A DNA stretch of 64,000 nt, taken from NCBI RefSeq assembly GCF_042680685.1, contig NZ_JBHUEA010000020.1, positions 12,086 to 76,085 of the forward strand. Direction: 5' to 3'. The translations under genes and the position numbers were made by a program. The first letter of the stretch is position 1; every line of letters starts with the position of its first letter. The notes below the pieces were generated by a model that was given only the letters and a program-made list of their open reading frames with translations, searched no databases and was not told where the DNA came from. This DNA comes from Amnibacterium endophyticum (GTDB lineage: Bacteria > Actinomycetota > Actinomycetes > Actinomycetales > Microbacteriaceae). Positions 33,008 to 42,769 of this stretch are shown here, in pieces.

Positions 33008-33041
33008 CCGCCCATCCTGGCGCAGCTCCTCACACCGCTTC

Positions 33042-33080
33042 TCCTATCGCTCTGCAGTAGGTCTATCGTAAGGTGATAGG
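33042..33080. promoter_or_regulatory. Operator in the divergent promoter of the transfer operon
   Basis: CTATC-N7-GATAG at 33063-33079, with a further CCTATCG at 33042-33048, lies between the winged-helix gene (33007) and the first transfer gene (33116). Repressor control of conjugation is the natural reading. Confidence 0.55.
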
Positions 33081-33115
33081 TACTGGGGCATTCGGGCTCC
33101 GTCAGGGGGGGCTGC

Positions 33116-33706
33116 GTGACGAGCACTAGCGTCGCTCCCAGTCGCCGCGGACGGGCTAGGGGCTTCCATACCGAGAGCTTCCGCATGGTCACGCGGTTGA
33201 GCGGTGTTCGTGTGATCGCCACTGCCGGAGTTCTGCTGTTCGGGCTGACCGGATGTACCCCGTCCCTTGCGAACCGGTCCGAGTCGGCACCTAAGGGCTC
33301 GGCCTCCACGGGAACTGCGGAGGCGGAGCCGCTGGAATCGCCGTCCGGGTCGTCGTCGGGACTCCACGACCTCGAGCCCACCCGCTCGGCCACGGCAGGC
33401 GGCGTACTGCAGATCGCACTGACGGCGATGAGTCAGTTCTGCCGCCCGCGGTTGAGCGCAGCGCGGTGGATCGCTGGAATGGACCCGTTCCTGACGCTCG
33501 AGGCGTCGTCGGTCTACGCGACGGTGGATCCCGCGCGGGTGCAGTGCTCGCATGTCACGCCACCCGCGCGGCTGGTCGAGGGCGACGGCTTCACGCAGGT
33601 CGTGACGGTGCAGACCGACCGGTCGCCCTACCGGGTCACCCTGTCGCGGTCGTCGCTGTCGGAGCCGTGGCTGGTGTTCCGCATCGCACCGTCAGGCACG
33701 CGGTGA
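33116..33706 (+). CDS. Putative lipoprotein of the conjugation operon (TcpC-like)
   Basis: GTG start; 196 residues. A basic N-terminal region precedes a hydrophobic stretch and a lipobox (FGLTGC), so the mature protein is probably a lipid-anchored outer-face protein. A Ser/Pro-rich spacer follows, then a domain of about 110 residues (FLTLEASSVYATVDP...TQVVTVQTDRSPYRVTLSR) resembling NTF2-like/VirB8-type folds. Its stop overlaps the transglycosylase start. It may help assemble the transfer channel in the cell wall. Confidence 0.68.
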   Translation: MTSTSVAPSRRGRARGFHTESFRMVTRLSGVRVIATAGVLLFGLTGCTPSLANRSESAPKGSASTGTAEAEPLESPSGSSSGLHDLEPTRSATAGGVLQIALTAMSQFCRPRLSAARWIAGMDPFLTLEASSVYATVDPARVQCSHVTPPARLVEGDGFTQVVTVQTDRSPYRVTLSRSSLSEPWLVFRIAPSGTR

Positions 33707-34884
33707 ACGGGCGAGCGGGTGTCGGGGTGCTGACGGTGGTGCTGGTGCCGGTACTGCTGGCGGGCCTGCTGCTGTGGGTGCTGTTCTTCGGCGCGCAGCC
33801 GGCTGTGGCGGCCTGCTCCCCCGACCTCGTGTCGGTTGATGCGGCGGCGATCCCGCCGGGCGCGCAGGTGGCGGGCTTCGGGCAGGCGCAGCTGGTGAAC
33901 GCGGCGCTGATCGTCGGGGCGGCCGCGAAGCTCGGCATGGGCGGGGACGCGCAGCTGCTGGGCGTGCAGACCGCGATCGGTGAGTCGACGCTGCGGAACC
34001 TCGACCACGGTGACGGGGCGATCAACCCGGACGGGTCGGTGGCGGACTCCCTCGGCCTGTTCCAGCAGCAGTCGAGCTGGGGCACCGTCGACCAACGCCG
34101 CGACCCCGGCACGGCAGCGACGCTCTTCTTCACCCGGCTGGCGATGGTGTCGAGCTGGCAGCAGATGGTGCCGACGCTGGCGATCAACCGGGTCCAGGGC
34201 AACCAGGACCCCGACTACTACAGCCGCTTCCGCGACCAGGCCACCGCCGTCGTGCACTACCTCGCCACCCTCTCCCCCACCGCGACGGCCTCGAGCACCG
34301 CCGCGGCCGCGAGCCCGTCACCGACGGCGGCCACCGCTGCCGTCGCTGATGGCGGGGGCGGATGCGGGGGCGCGATCTCGGGGGACGCGCGCACGCTGGC
34401 GCAGGGGCTGCTGCAGCAGATCAAGGCCGGCCGGCTGACGGTGCTGGAGCCGCGGTACGAGCAGGAGATCGCGAACGTCGCCGCCGGCACCCAGACGAGC
34501 GCGTGCGGGCTGGACCCGCGGACGCTGCAGCTGATCGACCTGGCGCTGCGCACCTTCCGCACTGTCGGGGTCTCGGACCTGAACCGGCGCTGCACCGGCT
34601 CCCTGCTGGGCGCCGGCACCCAGTCCTCGCACTGGATCAACGGCGGCGGCCAGGCAGTCGACTTCTACAACCTCGGCGGCGCGGCCCTCACCGGCGGCGA
34701 CCCCGCCTCGATGCGCTTCCTGCACGTCCTCGACCAGGTCGTCCCCGCCGGCGCCCGCGCCGGCCAGGTCGAGTGCCGCGCCCCGACGTCGTTCGTGCAT
34801 CTGACCCAGTTCGCCGACACCTGCAACCACCTGCACATCGACGTCGCCTTCACCGGCAACACCCCTCTCACCCTCACCGGCTGA
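33703..34884 (+). CDS. Lytic transglycosylase of the type IV secretion system
   Basis: GTG 33703 overlaps the preceding stop; 393 residues. An N-terminal membrane segment (VVLVPVLLAGLLLWVLFF) is followed by a lysozyme-like domain with GVQTAIGESTLRNLDHGDG, whose Glu is the expected acid catalyst, and DSLGLFQQQSSWG. After a Ser/Ala/Pro linker comes a second domain ending in HWINGGGQAVDFYNL...CNHLHIDVAF, which resembles a peptidase/DUF fold with HxH. It opens peptidoglycan for the transfer apparatus, the role of VirB1. Confidence 0.82.
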   Translation: MNGRAGVGVLTVVLVPVLLAGLLLWVLFFGAQPAVAACSPDLVSVDAAAIPPGAQVAGFGQAQLVNAALIVGAAAKLGMGGDAQLLGVQTAIGESTLRNLDHGDGAINPDGSVADSLGLFQQQSSWGTVDQRRDPGTAATLFFTRLAMVSSWQQMVPTLAINRVQGNQDPDYYSRFRDQATAVVHYLATLSPTATASSTAAAASPSPTAATAAVADGGGGCGGAISGDARTLAQGLLQQIKAGRLTVLEPRYEQEIANVAAGTQTSACGLDPRTLQLIDLALRTFRTVGVSDLNRRCTGSLLGAGTQSSHWINGGGQAVDFYNLGGAALTGGDPASMRFLHVLDQVVPAGARAGQVECRAPTSFVHLTQFADTCNHLHIDVAFTGNTPLTLTG

Positions 34885-34946
34885 GCCCACCCACCGTCTC
34901 CCCGTGACGCGGTCACGGGGCCACCACCCCGAATCGAAGGAGCAGC

Positions 34947-35246
34947 ATGTCCGTCCTCGCCTCCACCGTCACGGCGGTCCTGCCGCAGCTGGTCACCGCG
35001 GTTCCCGACCCCGGCGCCGGCACGATGCCGCCCGGGTTCGGCGCCTTCACCACCGTGATGGGCTGGGCGAAGTACATCGGCCTCGGTGTGGCGGTGGTCG
35101 GGCTGATCATGCTCGGCGTCTCGCTGACGATCTCCGCCCGCCGCGGCGAAGGCGGCGAGATCGGCGGCTGGCTGGGCCGGCTGCTGATCGGCGTGATTAT
35201 CATCTCCGCCGCCTTCACCATCGTCGGCTTCCTCGTCGGAGCCTGA
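34947..35246 (+). CDS. VirB2-like small membrane protein
   Basis: The 99-residue protein has two membrane segments (YIGLGVAVVGLIMLGVSLTI and LLIGVIIISAAFTIVGFLVG) joined by a short basic loop (ARRGEGGE). The size and two-helix hairpin match the VirB2/TrbC pilin-like proteins of actinobacterial conjugation loci. It sits between the lytic transglycosylase and the VirB8-like gene, the usual place for such a subunit. Confidence 0.72.
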   Translation: MSVLASTVTAVLPQLVTAVPDPGAGTMPPGFGAFTTVMGWAKYIGLGVAVVGLIMLGVSLTISARRGEGGEIGGWLGRLLIGVIIISAAFTIVGFLVGA

Positions 35247-35252
35247 CCCGGC

Positions 35253-35969
35253 ATGCCCCGCACAAGTACCGGCTCGTCGTCGCGCCCGGGCCGCGGCTTC
35301 GTCACTGGCGCCGCGGTCGTGGCGGTGCTGGTCGTGGCTGGCGTCGCGGTCTCCCTCGGCGCCGCCTTCGGCGCCCACCCGACTAAAGCTGCCGCCCCCG
35401 CATCCCCGGCCGCAGGACCGGTGGCGGGCGGCAGTACGTGCGGGCTGACCGGGCTCGATCGGACCGACGCGACGCTGACCATCGCGCCGCCGACGCGCTG
35501 GACGACGGTCGGCACGATGGCCGCCCCGTCCTCCGCCACGGCCGGCCCTGGCCGGCAGCAGTCGGACGGGCTGCGGTCCTGCTACGCCCACACCGTCACC
35601 GGAGCCCTCTTTGCGGTCGCGAACTTTTGGGCCACCGGCTCGGACCCGCGCCTGTACCGCCAGATCGTCGAGACGAACGTCGCCGATGGTCCTGGCCGGG
35701 ATACGGCGTTGCGGGCGTCGGGGGCGCCGAGTAACACCGGGACGAGTGCGCAGATCGCCGGGTTCAAGGTCGACTCCTACCGGCCGAACGCGGCGACGGT
35801 CGACGTCGCGTTGCAATCCAGCAGCGGGCAGCAGATCGGCTTCCCGGTCCCGGTGGTGTGGCAGGACGGGGACTGGAAGGTGCAGGTCGCCGACGACGGC
35901 ACCAACGTCTTCCGACCCACGATCCTGTCCAGCCTCGCCGGCTACGTGCCGTGGGCAGGTGCGGAATGA
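35253..35969 (+). CDS. VirB8-like (NTF2-fold) conjugation protein
   Basis: 238 residues with one membrane segment near residues 17-40 and an extracytoplasmic domain. The C-terminal portion (SYRPNAATVDVALQSSSGQQIGFPVPVVWQDGDWKVQVADDG) has the strand pattern of NTF2-like VirB8/TcpC domains. Two cysteines may form a disulfide. The stop overlaps the VirB6-like start. It is probably a scaffold of the inner-membrane complex. Confidence 0.72.
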   Translation: MPRTSTGSSSRPGRGFVTGAAVVAVLVVAGVAVSLGAAFGAHPTKAAAPASPAAGPVAGGSTCGLTGLDRTDATLTIAPPTRWTTVGTMAAPSSATAGPGRQQSDGLRSCYAHTVTGALFAVANFWATGSDPRLYRQIVETNVADGPGRDTALRASGAPSNTGTSAQIAGFKVDSYRPNAATVDVALQSSSGQQIGFPVPVVWQDGDWKVQVADDGTNVFRPTILSSLAGYVPWAGAE

Positions 35970-37501
35970 GTGCTGCTCTCGCTGCGGCGGACGCGGCAGG
36001 CGGCGGCTGCGCGCTGACGGATCCGCTGTGCATCGCGAAGCAGGCAGCCGGCCAGATCGTCTCGTCGGCGGCGTCGGATGCGTTGCAGCAGTTCGTCAAC
36101 GACATCCTCAAGGCATACGGGAAGGCGATCGCCTCGCTCGGCTCGATCTGGGTCGACGTCCCCTCCCCCGTCACCACCGGCGACGGCGGCGGCGGGACGA
36201 TCACAGCCCCGCCGCAGGCGGCCGTGTTCACGACGCTGCTGGGCTGGGTGGTGTGGGTCGCGGCCGGGACCGCGGTCGTGTCGCTGATCGTGGCCGGGGC
36301 CATGATGGCCGCCCGCCGCCGCCACGGCGACGGAGAAGCCCACCTCGGACGCGTCGGGGTGATCCTCGGCTCGGTCGTGCTGATCTCAGCCGCATCCGCA
36401 CTGGTGGCCGGGTTCCTACCGGCGACGCTAGCCGGGAACCAGGCCGGCTCCATCGCGGGCTGGGTCCAGGACCGGCTGGCCTGGTACACCGCGGGACTTG
36501 CGGTGCTGTCGATCCTCGTCGCAGCTGCCCGGATGGCGTGGACGCAGCGGGCGATGCCGCTGCGCGACCTCGCCGGCTCCGTCCTGACCCTCATCGCCGT
36601 CGCGGGCGCGGGGCTGGTCGCGATCCGGCTGGCGACCCAGGCGGCGGACGCGTTCAGCGTCTGGGTGCTGAACGGCTCCACCGACTGCGAGGTGGGGTCC
36701 GGGGACTGCTTCGGCCGCAACATCACGGCCCTGATCGCGCTCACCGCCGCTTCCCCGATCGGGACGATTGGGCTGTTCCTGCTGGGGCTGCTGGCGGTGC
36801 TGATGACTTACGTGCAGGTCGCGTTGATGGTGCTGCGCTCCGCGATGCTGGTGCTGCTGGCAGGTGTCCTGCCGGTGTCGGCGTCGTTCACGAACACGCA
36901 GGTCGGCCGGCAGTGGTTCACCAAGGCGCTGGGCTGGACGGTCGCGTTCGTGCTCTACAAGCCCGCTGCCGCGATCGTCTACGCCACCGCGTTCCGCCTC
37001 ACCGGCAGCAACGCCTTCCGAGCAGACGGGACCGGCCTGTTCCAGATCCTCGCCGGCCTCGCCCTGATGCTGATCGCGCTGATCGCGTTGCCGGCGTTGA
37101 TGCGGTTCCTCGTCCCCGCGGTCGCGGCGATCGGTGGCAGCGCCGGTGGCGGCGGTCTGCTGCTGGCCGGGGCGGGAGCGGCCGGGGTCGGTGAGCTCGC
37201 CACCGGCGCGATCCGCAGCAACCGAACCGGCAGCGGCAGCGGCGGCGGGGGTGGCGCGTCTGGGCCGACCGGCAGCGCCCAGGCCGCAGGCCGGGGTGCC
37301 GGCGCGGCTGCCGCCGGTGGCAGCGCGGCGGGCGGCGGAGGCGGGGCTGCCGCTGGTGCTGCCGCGGCGGCGGGGCCGGTCGGGCTCGGGATCGCGACAG
37401 CCGGTATCGCGGTCTCCGGGTTGACGAAAGCCGCAGGCGCCGCCGGGACCGCGGTCCTGGATGCGACCGGAGATGTGTCTGGCTCGAAGGGAGCAGCATG
37501 A
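35966..37501 (+). CDS. VirB6/TrbL-like polytopic membrane protein
   Basis: 511 residues. After a Cys-containing N-terminus and an amphipathic region come about seven membrane segments between residues 85 and 405, and then a tail of over 100 residues very rich in Gly, Ala and Ser. This layout is typical of the VirB6/TrbL channel subunit in actinobacterial systems. ATG 35966 overlaps the upstream stop and the end overlaps the SCO6880-type gene, so the whole operon is translationally coupled. Confidence 0.75.
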   Translation: MSAALAAADAAGGGCALTDPLCIAKQAAGQIVSSAASDALQQFVNDILKAYGKAIASLGSIWVDVPSPVTTGDGGGGTITAPPQAAVFTTLLGWVVWVAAGTAVVSLIVAGAMMAARRRHGDGEAHLGRVGVILGSVVLISAASALVAGFLPATLAGNQAGSIAGWVQDRLAWYTAGLAVLSILVAAARMAWTQRAMPLRDLAGSVLTLIAVAGAGLVAIRLATQAADAFSVWVLNGSTDCEVGSGDCFGRNITALIALTAASPIGTIGLFLLGLLAVLMTYVQVALMVLRSAMLVLLAGVLPVSASFTNTQVGRQWFTKALGWTVAFVLYKPAAAIVYATAFRLTGSNAFRADGTGLFQILAGLALMLIALIALPALMRFLVPAVAAIGGSAGGGGLLLAGAGAAGVGELATGAIRSNRTGSGSGGGGGASGPTGSAQAAGRGAGAAAAGGSAAGGGGGAAAGAAAAAGPVGLGIATAGIAVSGLTKAAGAAGTAVLDATGDVSGSKGAA

Positions 37502-39030
37502 CCACCAACGGCCTCACCGGTGCGACCCGCACCGACGGGCACCGCACCTACGGCAACTGGCGCCGCCCTGCCACCGCGGGTCTCGGCGGGCTCGGGATGC
37601 TCGCCACCGCGGTGCTGTTCGTCGGCATCGCCGCCGCGATCATCGCCTCGATGACCGCCGGGCTCGGTCCCGCGCTCATCGTCGCGTCGGTGTTCGGGGT
37701 GGTGCTGCTGACAGTGGCGGTCAAGGACAGGCACGGCCAGTCCGCCCTCGGCCGCACCCTCAACCGCATCGGCTGGACCCGCACGAGACGCCGCGGCTCG
37801 CACCTGTACCGCTCCGGCCCTACCGGCCGGGCGAAGTGGGGCACCTTCCAGCTGCCGGGACTTGCCGCGTCGTCGCAGCTGGGCGAGTGGACCGACTCCC
37901 ACGGCCGCCCCTTCGCCCTCCTGCACACCCCCGCGACCCGCCACTACACCGTCGTGCTGGCGGCGGAGCCGGACGGGGCGGCGCTGGTGGATCAGGAGCA
38001 GATCGACAACCAGGTCGCCGAGTTCGGGATCTGGCTGGCGAACCTCGGCGACGAACCCGGCATCGAAGGCGCCTCCATCACCATTGAGACCGCCCCCGAC
38101 ACCGGCACCCGCCTCCGCGCGGAGGTCGAGGGATCGCTCGACCCCGACGCTCCCCCCTTCGCGCAGACAGTCCTCGCCGACGTCGTGGCCCAGTACCCCC
38201 TCGGATCCGCCACGATCCGCGCCTACATCGCCATCACCTTCAACGAGGTTTATCGCGCATCGGTAAACCGCAGTAAACGACGCAAGCCGGACGAGGTCGC
38301 CACGGACCTCGCCTCCCGCCTGCCCGGCCTCACCACCTCGCTGACCGCAACCGGGGCGGGGGCGGCGCGGCCGCTGTCAGCGCAGGAGCTCTGCGAGGTC
38401 ATCCGCGTCGCCTACGACCCCGCCGCAGGCCGGCTGATCGATGAGGCCCGCGCCGCCGGCGAGCCCGCGGCGCTGACCTGGCCGGAAGTCGGGCCTGCGG
38501 CGGCGGAGGCGCGGTGGGGGTCGTACCGGCACGACTCGGCGGTGTCCTCGACATGGACGATGACCTCCCCGCCGCGCGGGGTGGTGCAGTCCGGGATTCT
38601 CGCCCGACTACTGGCCCCGCACCGGGACATCGCCCGCAAACGCGTCACCCTCCTCTACCGCCCCATCGACCCCGCCCGGGCCGCGGCCCTGGTGGAGGCG
38701 GACCTGAACGCCGCCCGCTTCAACTCCACCGCGTCCGCCAAGCCGACCGCCCGCTCCACCCTCTCCGCCCGCAGTGCGCAAGCCACCGCGTCCGAGGAGG
38801 CCGCCGGGGCCGGGCTGGTGAACTTCGGGCTGATCGTCACCGCGACCACGACCGACCCGGACCTCGAACCCGACGCGCGAGCCGCGGTCGACTCCCTCAC
38901 GGCGGCAGCCCGCCTGCGGATGCGGCCGGCCTACGGGTCGCAGGACACCGCCTTCGCAGCCGGGCTCCCGCTCGGGCTCGTCCTGCCACGCCACCTGCGC
39001 CTACCGACCGAAGTGAGGGAAGCCCTGTGA
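37498..39030 (+). CDS. SCO6880-family conjugation protein
   Basis: 510 residues. Two membrane segments near residues 30-75 (GMLATAVLFVGIAAAIIASM and LIVASVFGVVLLTVAV) are followed by a large soluble domain with RRGSHLYRSGP and RHYTVVLAAEPDG. The family corresponds to the N-terminal part of VirB4/TrsE fused to a PrgI-like membrane part and is always next to a VirB4-like ATPase, as here. It lacks a Walker motif. Together with its neighbour it forms a split VirB4. Confidence 0.85.
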   Translation: MTTNGLTGATRTDGHRTYGNWRRPATAGLGGLGMLATAVLFVGIAAAIIASMTAGLGPALIVASVFGVVLLTVAVKDRHGQSALGRTLNRIGWTRTRRRGSHLYRSGPTGRAKWGTFQLPGLAASSQLGEWTDSHGRPFALLHTPATRHYTVVLAAEPDGAALVDQEQIDNQVAEFGIWLANLGDEPGIEGASITIETAPDTGTRLRAEVEGSLDPDAPPFAQTVLADVVAQYPLGSATIRAYIAITFNEVYRASVNRSKRRKPDEVATDLASRLPGLTTSLTATGAGAARPLSAQELCEVIRVAYDPAAGRLIDEARAAGEPAALTWPEVGPAAAEARWGSYRHDSAVSSTWTMTSPPRGVVQSGILARLLAPHRDIARKRVTLLYRPIDPARAAALVEADLNAARFNSTASAKPTARSTLSARSAQATASEEAAGAGLVNFGLIVTATTTDPDLEPDARAAVDSLTAAARLRMRPAYGSQDTAFAAGLPLGLVLPRHLRLPTEVREAL

Positions 39031-40958
39031 CCACCACCACACCCCGCCCCACCCCGCACCGATCCGGCGCTGTCGCACCGTCGGAGGAGCCGACCGACGT
39101 CGGCCCGTGGGGCGGCCCACCCGAGGACCAGCCAGCCGAGCCGCCTCGGCGGCCGCTCGGGCACGCCGCGGCCGACCGCGACGCCCACGGGGCGGCGCGG
39201 TTCTTGACCGCCGCCGAGGTCGACGCCCTCGCCGGCGCTCGGAGGGAACCGCCCGCCCCGGTCGAGCTGCACTCGGCGACGCAGCCAGCGAAGCGGGCGC
39301 CTCGCACGAAGCCGGCCGAGAAGAAGCGGAAGCGGTCTGGGCGAAAGCCGCGGGTGCGGGTGGTGCGGGAGTGGGTGGTGCGGGAGCGGGTGGTGCGGCC
39401 GATGCGGCCACCGCTGCGCGGCTGGTTCGGTCGCGGTGGCGGCCAGGCGGTCAACATCCAGGCTGCGGACGAGTTCCGGGCCACGACGGTGCAGGTGTGC
39501 GGGCTGTACCCGTTCTCGGTCGGCACCGGCACCCCGATGATCGGGGTCCCGCTGGGCAAGAACCTCGCCACCGGCGGGTCGGTGTGCTGCGACCCGATCT
39601 CCTGGTTCCAGCGCGCGCAGCTGATCGCGAACCCGTCCGTGTTCGTGCTCGGTAAGCCAGGCCTCGGCAAGTCGTCCCTCACCCGCCGCATGGCCACCGG
39701 GCTCGCCGGGTACGGAACGCTGCCGCTGGTCCTCGGGGACCTGAAACCTGACTACGTCGACCTGATCGAGGCCCTCGACGGCCAGGTCATCACCCTCGGC
39801 CGAGGACGCGGCTACCTGAACATCCTCGACCCCGGCGAAGCCCACGACGCCGCCACCCGCCTCACCGCCGAGGCGGCGCGGATCGAGCGGACGATGCGCC
39901 GCAAGGGCGCCGACCGGCCCGCTCTCAAGGCCGAAGCCGCACGGATCCGGCGGCTCGGCGCGCAGGTCCTCGCCGACGCGCACGGACGCCGGCACACCAT
40001 GATCGCCGCGCTCTTGACGATCCTCCGGTCGGAGCCGCCGACGGACCGGGAGGAGACGATCCTCGACCGGGCGCTGAAGTGGCTCGACGAGCACCATCAC
40101 GGCATCCCCGTCCTGGCCGACCTCCTCGCCGTCATTCAGGCCGCGCCCGACGAGCTCCGCCAGGTGGCCCTGGATCGCGGTGATCTGGACCGGTACCGGG
40201 CGATCACCGAGAACCTCGAAGCCTCCCTCATCGGCCTCACCACCGGCGGCCGGCTCGGGGAAGTGTTCTCGCGTCCGACGACGACGCCGATGCGACGCGA
40301 CCGGCCGGTGGTCTACGACGTCTCCTCCATCGACGACTCCGAGTCCGACCTGCAGGCCGCGATCCTGCTGGCCTGCTGGTCCGCCGGCTTCGGCACCGTC
40401 AACGTCGCCACCGCCCTCGCCGACGCACACCTGGAACCGCGGCGGCACTACTTCGTCATCCTCGACGAGCTCTGGCGGGCGCTGCGTGCAGGCCGGGGCA
40501 TGGTCGACCGGGTCGACGCCCTCACCCGCCTGAACCGCGCCCGCGGGGTCGGGCTGGCGATGATCAGCCACACCATGTCCGACCTCCTCGCCCTCGCCAC
40601 GGAGGAGGACCGGATGAAGGCCCGCGGCTTCGTCGAACGCGCCGGCATGGTCATCTGCGGCGGCCTGCCGGGAGCGGAGATGCCGCAGCTGACCGCGGCG
40701 GTGCCGATGTCGGCCGCGGAACAGGCGATGCTCGCCTCATGGCAGGACCCACCCGCATGGGACCCCTCCACCGGCCACGAAGCCGAACCCCCAGGCCGCG
40801 GCCGGTTCCTGATCAAGGTCGGCGGCCGCCCCGGCATCCCCATCCGCGTCGAACTCACCCAAGCGGAACTGGCGGTCAACGACACCAACAAGCTCTGGCA
40901 CGCCACCTCCCGCGCCGGCCGCGACCACACCCACTCCCCCACCCGGACGGCGTCGTGA
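39027..40958 (+). CDS. VirB4-like ATPase of type IV secretion
   Basis: GTG 39027 overlaps the preceding stop; 643 residues. A basic, Arg-rich N-terminal extension of about 135 residues precedes the ATPase domain. Walker A reads VLGKPGLGKSSL near residue 211; Walker B is YFVILDELWRAL near residue 475. The protein ends with the VirB4-type FLIKVGGRPGIPIRVELT. It powers substrate transfer and pilus or channel assembly at the inner membrane. The N-terminal VirB4 domain is supplied by the SCO6880-type gene. Confidence 0.88.
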   Translation: MTTTTPRPTPHRSGAVAPSEEPTDVGPWGGPPEDQPAEPPRRPLGHAAADRDAHGAARFLTAAEVDALAGARREPPAPVELHSATQPAKRAPRTKPAEKKRKRSGRKPRVRVVREWVVRERVVRPMRPPLRGWFGRGGGQAVNIQAADEFRATTVQVCGLYPFSVGTGTPMIGVPLGKNLATGGSVCCDPISWFQRAQLIANPSVFVLGKPGLGKSSLTRRMATGLAGYGTLPLVLGDLKPDYVDLIEALDGQVITLGRGRGYLNILDPGEAHDAATRLTAEAARIERTMRRKGADRPALKAEAARIRRLGAQVLADAHGRRHTMIAALLTILRSEPPTDREETILDRALKWLDEHHHGIPVLADLLAVIQAAPDELRQVALDRGDLDRYRAITENLEASLIGLTTGGRLGEVFSRPTTTPMRRDRPVVYDVSSIDDSESDLQAAILLACWSAGFGTVNVATALADAHLEPRRHYFVILDELWRALRAGRGMVDRVDALTRLNRARGVGLAMISHTMSDLLALATEEDRMKARGFVERAGMVICGGLPGAEMPQLTAAVPMSAAEQAMLASWQDPPAWDPSTGHEAEPPGRGRFLIKVGGRPGIPIRVELTQAELAVNDTNKLWHATSRAGRDHTHSPTRTAS

Positions 40959-42769
40959 CAGCACGGAACAACAGGCGCCGCGAACCCGGCCGCGCCGGCA
41001 ACGACGGCCTCCTGGGGCTCGCGCTCGTGCTGATCGCGGCCCTCGCAGTGATGTGGGTCTCCGTCGCGGTCGGATCGCGGCTCGAGCACGTCAACGCCCG
41101 CCTGCCGCATGACCCGTTTGCGATCGCGGCCGGGCTCGCCCGCGGCCGCGTCACCTGGCCCGCGTCGGCGACGTGGTGCGCCGTCGCCCTCGTGGCCCTG
41201 ATCGTCATGGTGATGGTCGGCGTACTGGCCCTTCGACGCGGGGCCGCGGGGCGCGTTGCGGTGGATCGCGCGGCGCGGTTCATGGCCACGAACCGGCAGC
41301 TGGCGCACCTGCAGCGCAAGCAGGCCCTCGCCACCTCGAAACGGCTCGGAGTCGAGGGCGCTCCCGGCATCCCGCTCGGGCGCCTCGTCGGGGGCGGCCA
41401 GAGGCTGTACTCCTCGTTTGAGGACATGATCACCGTCATCGCCGGACCCCGCGTCGGGAAGTCCACCTCACTCGTCATCCCCGCCATCATCGCCGCCCCG
41501 GGCGCGGTGGTGACGACCTCCAACAAGCGCGACGTCCTCGACGCCACCCGAGACCTGCGCGCCGATCACGGCACCGTCTGGGTGTTCGACCCCCAAGCCG
41601 TCGCCCGCGAGCAACCGTCGTGGTGGTGGAACCCGCTCTCCTACGTCACCGATGACGTTCGCGCCGCCAAGCTCGCCCAGTACTTCGCCACCGGCTCCAG
41701 AGCCACCGACGCGAAGACCGACGCCTTCTTCGACGCCGCCGGCCAGAACCTCCTCGCCGGCCTGCTACTGGCCGCCGCCACCGCCGACCGGCCGATCCGT
41801 GACGTCTTCACGTGGCTCACCAACCCGCTCGAGGAAGCACCCGTCCGTGCGCTGCGCGATGGCGGCTACCCCCTCGCGGCCGAAGCCGTCCTCGGGGTGA
41901 TCCAGTCCACCGACAAGCTCCGCGGCTCGGTCTACTCCACCGCTCAAGAGATGGCCGCCTGCCTCAAGAACACGCAGGTCGACGAATGGGTCAACCCCCG
42001 CCCCGGACACGATCTCCGCCCGCAGTTCCACCCCGACGCCTTCGTCACCGGCGGCGGGACGCTCTACTCGCTGTCCAAGGAAGGCACCGGCACCGCAGGC
42101 CCCCTCGTCACCGCTCTCACCGCGGCGACCCTCGAAGCCGCCACGGACCTCGCCGATACCTCGACCGGTGGGCGGCTGCGGGTGCCGCTGGTCGCGATTC
42201 TCGATGAAGCCGCCAACGTCTGCCGGTGGCGAGATCTGCCGGACCTGTACTCCCACTTCGGATCCCGCGGCATTCCGATCATGTCCGTGTTCCAGTCCTG
42301 GTCTCAGGGCGTCGCCGTGTTCGGCCGCGAAGGCATGCTGAAGCTCTGGTCCGCCTCCAACGCCTTCCTCTACCTTGGGTCCGTCAAGGAGAACGACTTC
42401 CTGCAGAACCTCGCCGAACTCATCGGCGACCATGACCGCGAGACCACCACCGCCAGCCTCAACAAGGGCGTCCGTTCCACCTCGACCGCGCTGAAACGCG
42501 AGAGGATCCTCGGCGTCGACGAACTCGCCGCCCTCCCCCGCGGCCGCGCGATCCTCCTCACCACCGGCACCCGAGCCGCGCTGCTGCGCACCACCCCCTG
42601 GTACCGCGGCCCAAAGGAGACCCGCGACCGCATCGCCGCATCGATCGCCGCACACGCCTCAGCCATTCAAGTGACCACCACCCCCGCTTCGGCGCCCACC
42701 GCAGCGACGCCCACGCCGCCCGGCGTCGCCGCACCACCCTCGACTCAGCAGGTCACAATCGGTGACTGA
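40955..42769 (+). CDS. TraG/TraD/VirD4-type coupling protein
   Basis: GTG 40955; 604 residues. Two N-terminal membrane segments (residues about 20-36 and 72-92) anchor the protein. Walker A is VIAGPRVGKSTSLVIPAI near residue 165, Walker B LVAILDEAANVCRW near 412, followed by the family block PDLYSHFGSRGIPIMSVFQSWSQG. It links the relaxase-DNA complex to the secretion channel. The C-terminal tail is Pro/Thr-rich and probably contacts the relaxosome. Confidence 0.92.
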   Translation: MTARNNRRREPGRAGNDGLLGLALVLIAALAVMWVSVAVGSRLEHVNARLPHDPFAIAAGLARGRVTWPASATWCAVALVALIVMVMVGVLALRRGAAGRVAVDRAARFMATNRQLAHLQRKQALATSKRLGVEGAPGIPLGRLVGGGQRLYSSFEDMITVIAGPRVGKSTSLVIPAIIAAPGAVVTTSNKRDVLDATRDLRADHGTVWVFDPQAVAREQPSWWWNPLSYVTDDVRAAKLAQYFATGSRATDAKTDAFFDAAGQNLLAGLLLAAATADRPIRDVFTWLTNPLEEAPVRALRDGGYPLAAEAVLGVIQSTDKLRGSVYSTAQEMAACLKNTQVDEWVNPRPGHDLRPQFHPDAFVTGGGTLYSLSKEGTGTAGPLVTALTAATLEAATDLADTSTGGRLRVPLVAILDEAANVCRWRDLPDLYSHFGSRGIPIMSVFQSWSQGVAVFGREGMLKLWSASNAFLYLGSVKENDFLQNLAELIGDHDRETTTASLNKGVRSTSTALKRERILGVDELAALPRGRAILLTTGTRAALLRTTPWYRGPKETRDRIAASIAAHASAIQVTTTPASAPTAATPTPPGVAAPPSTQQVTIGD

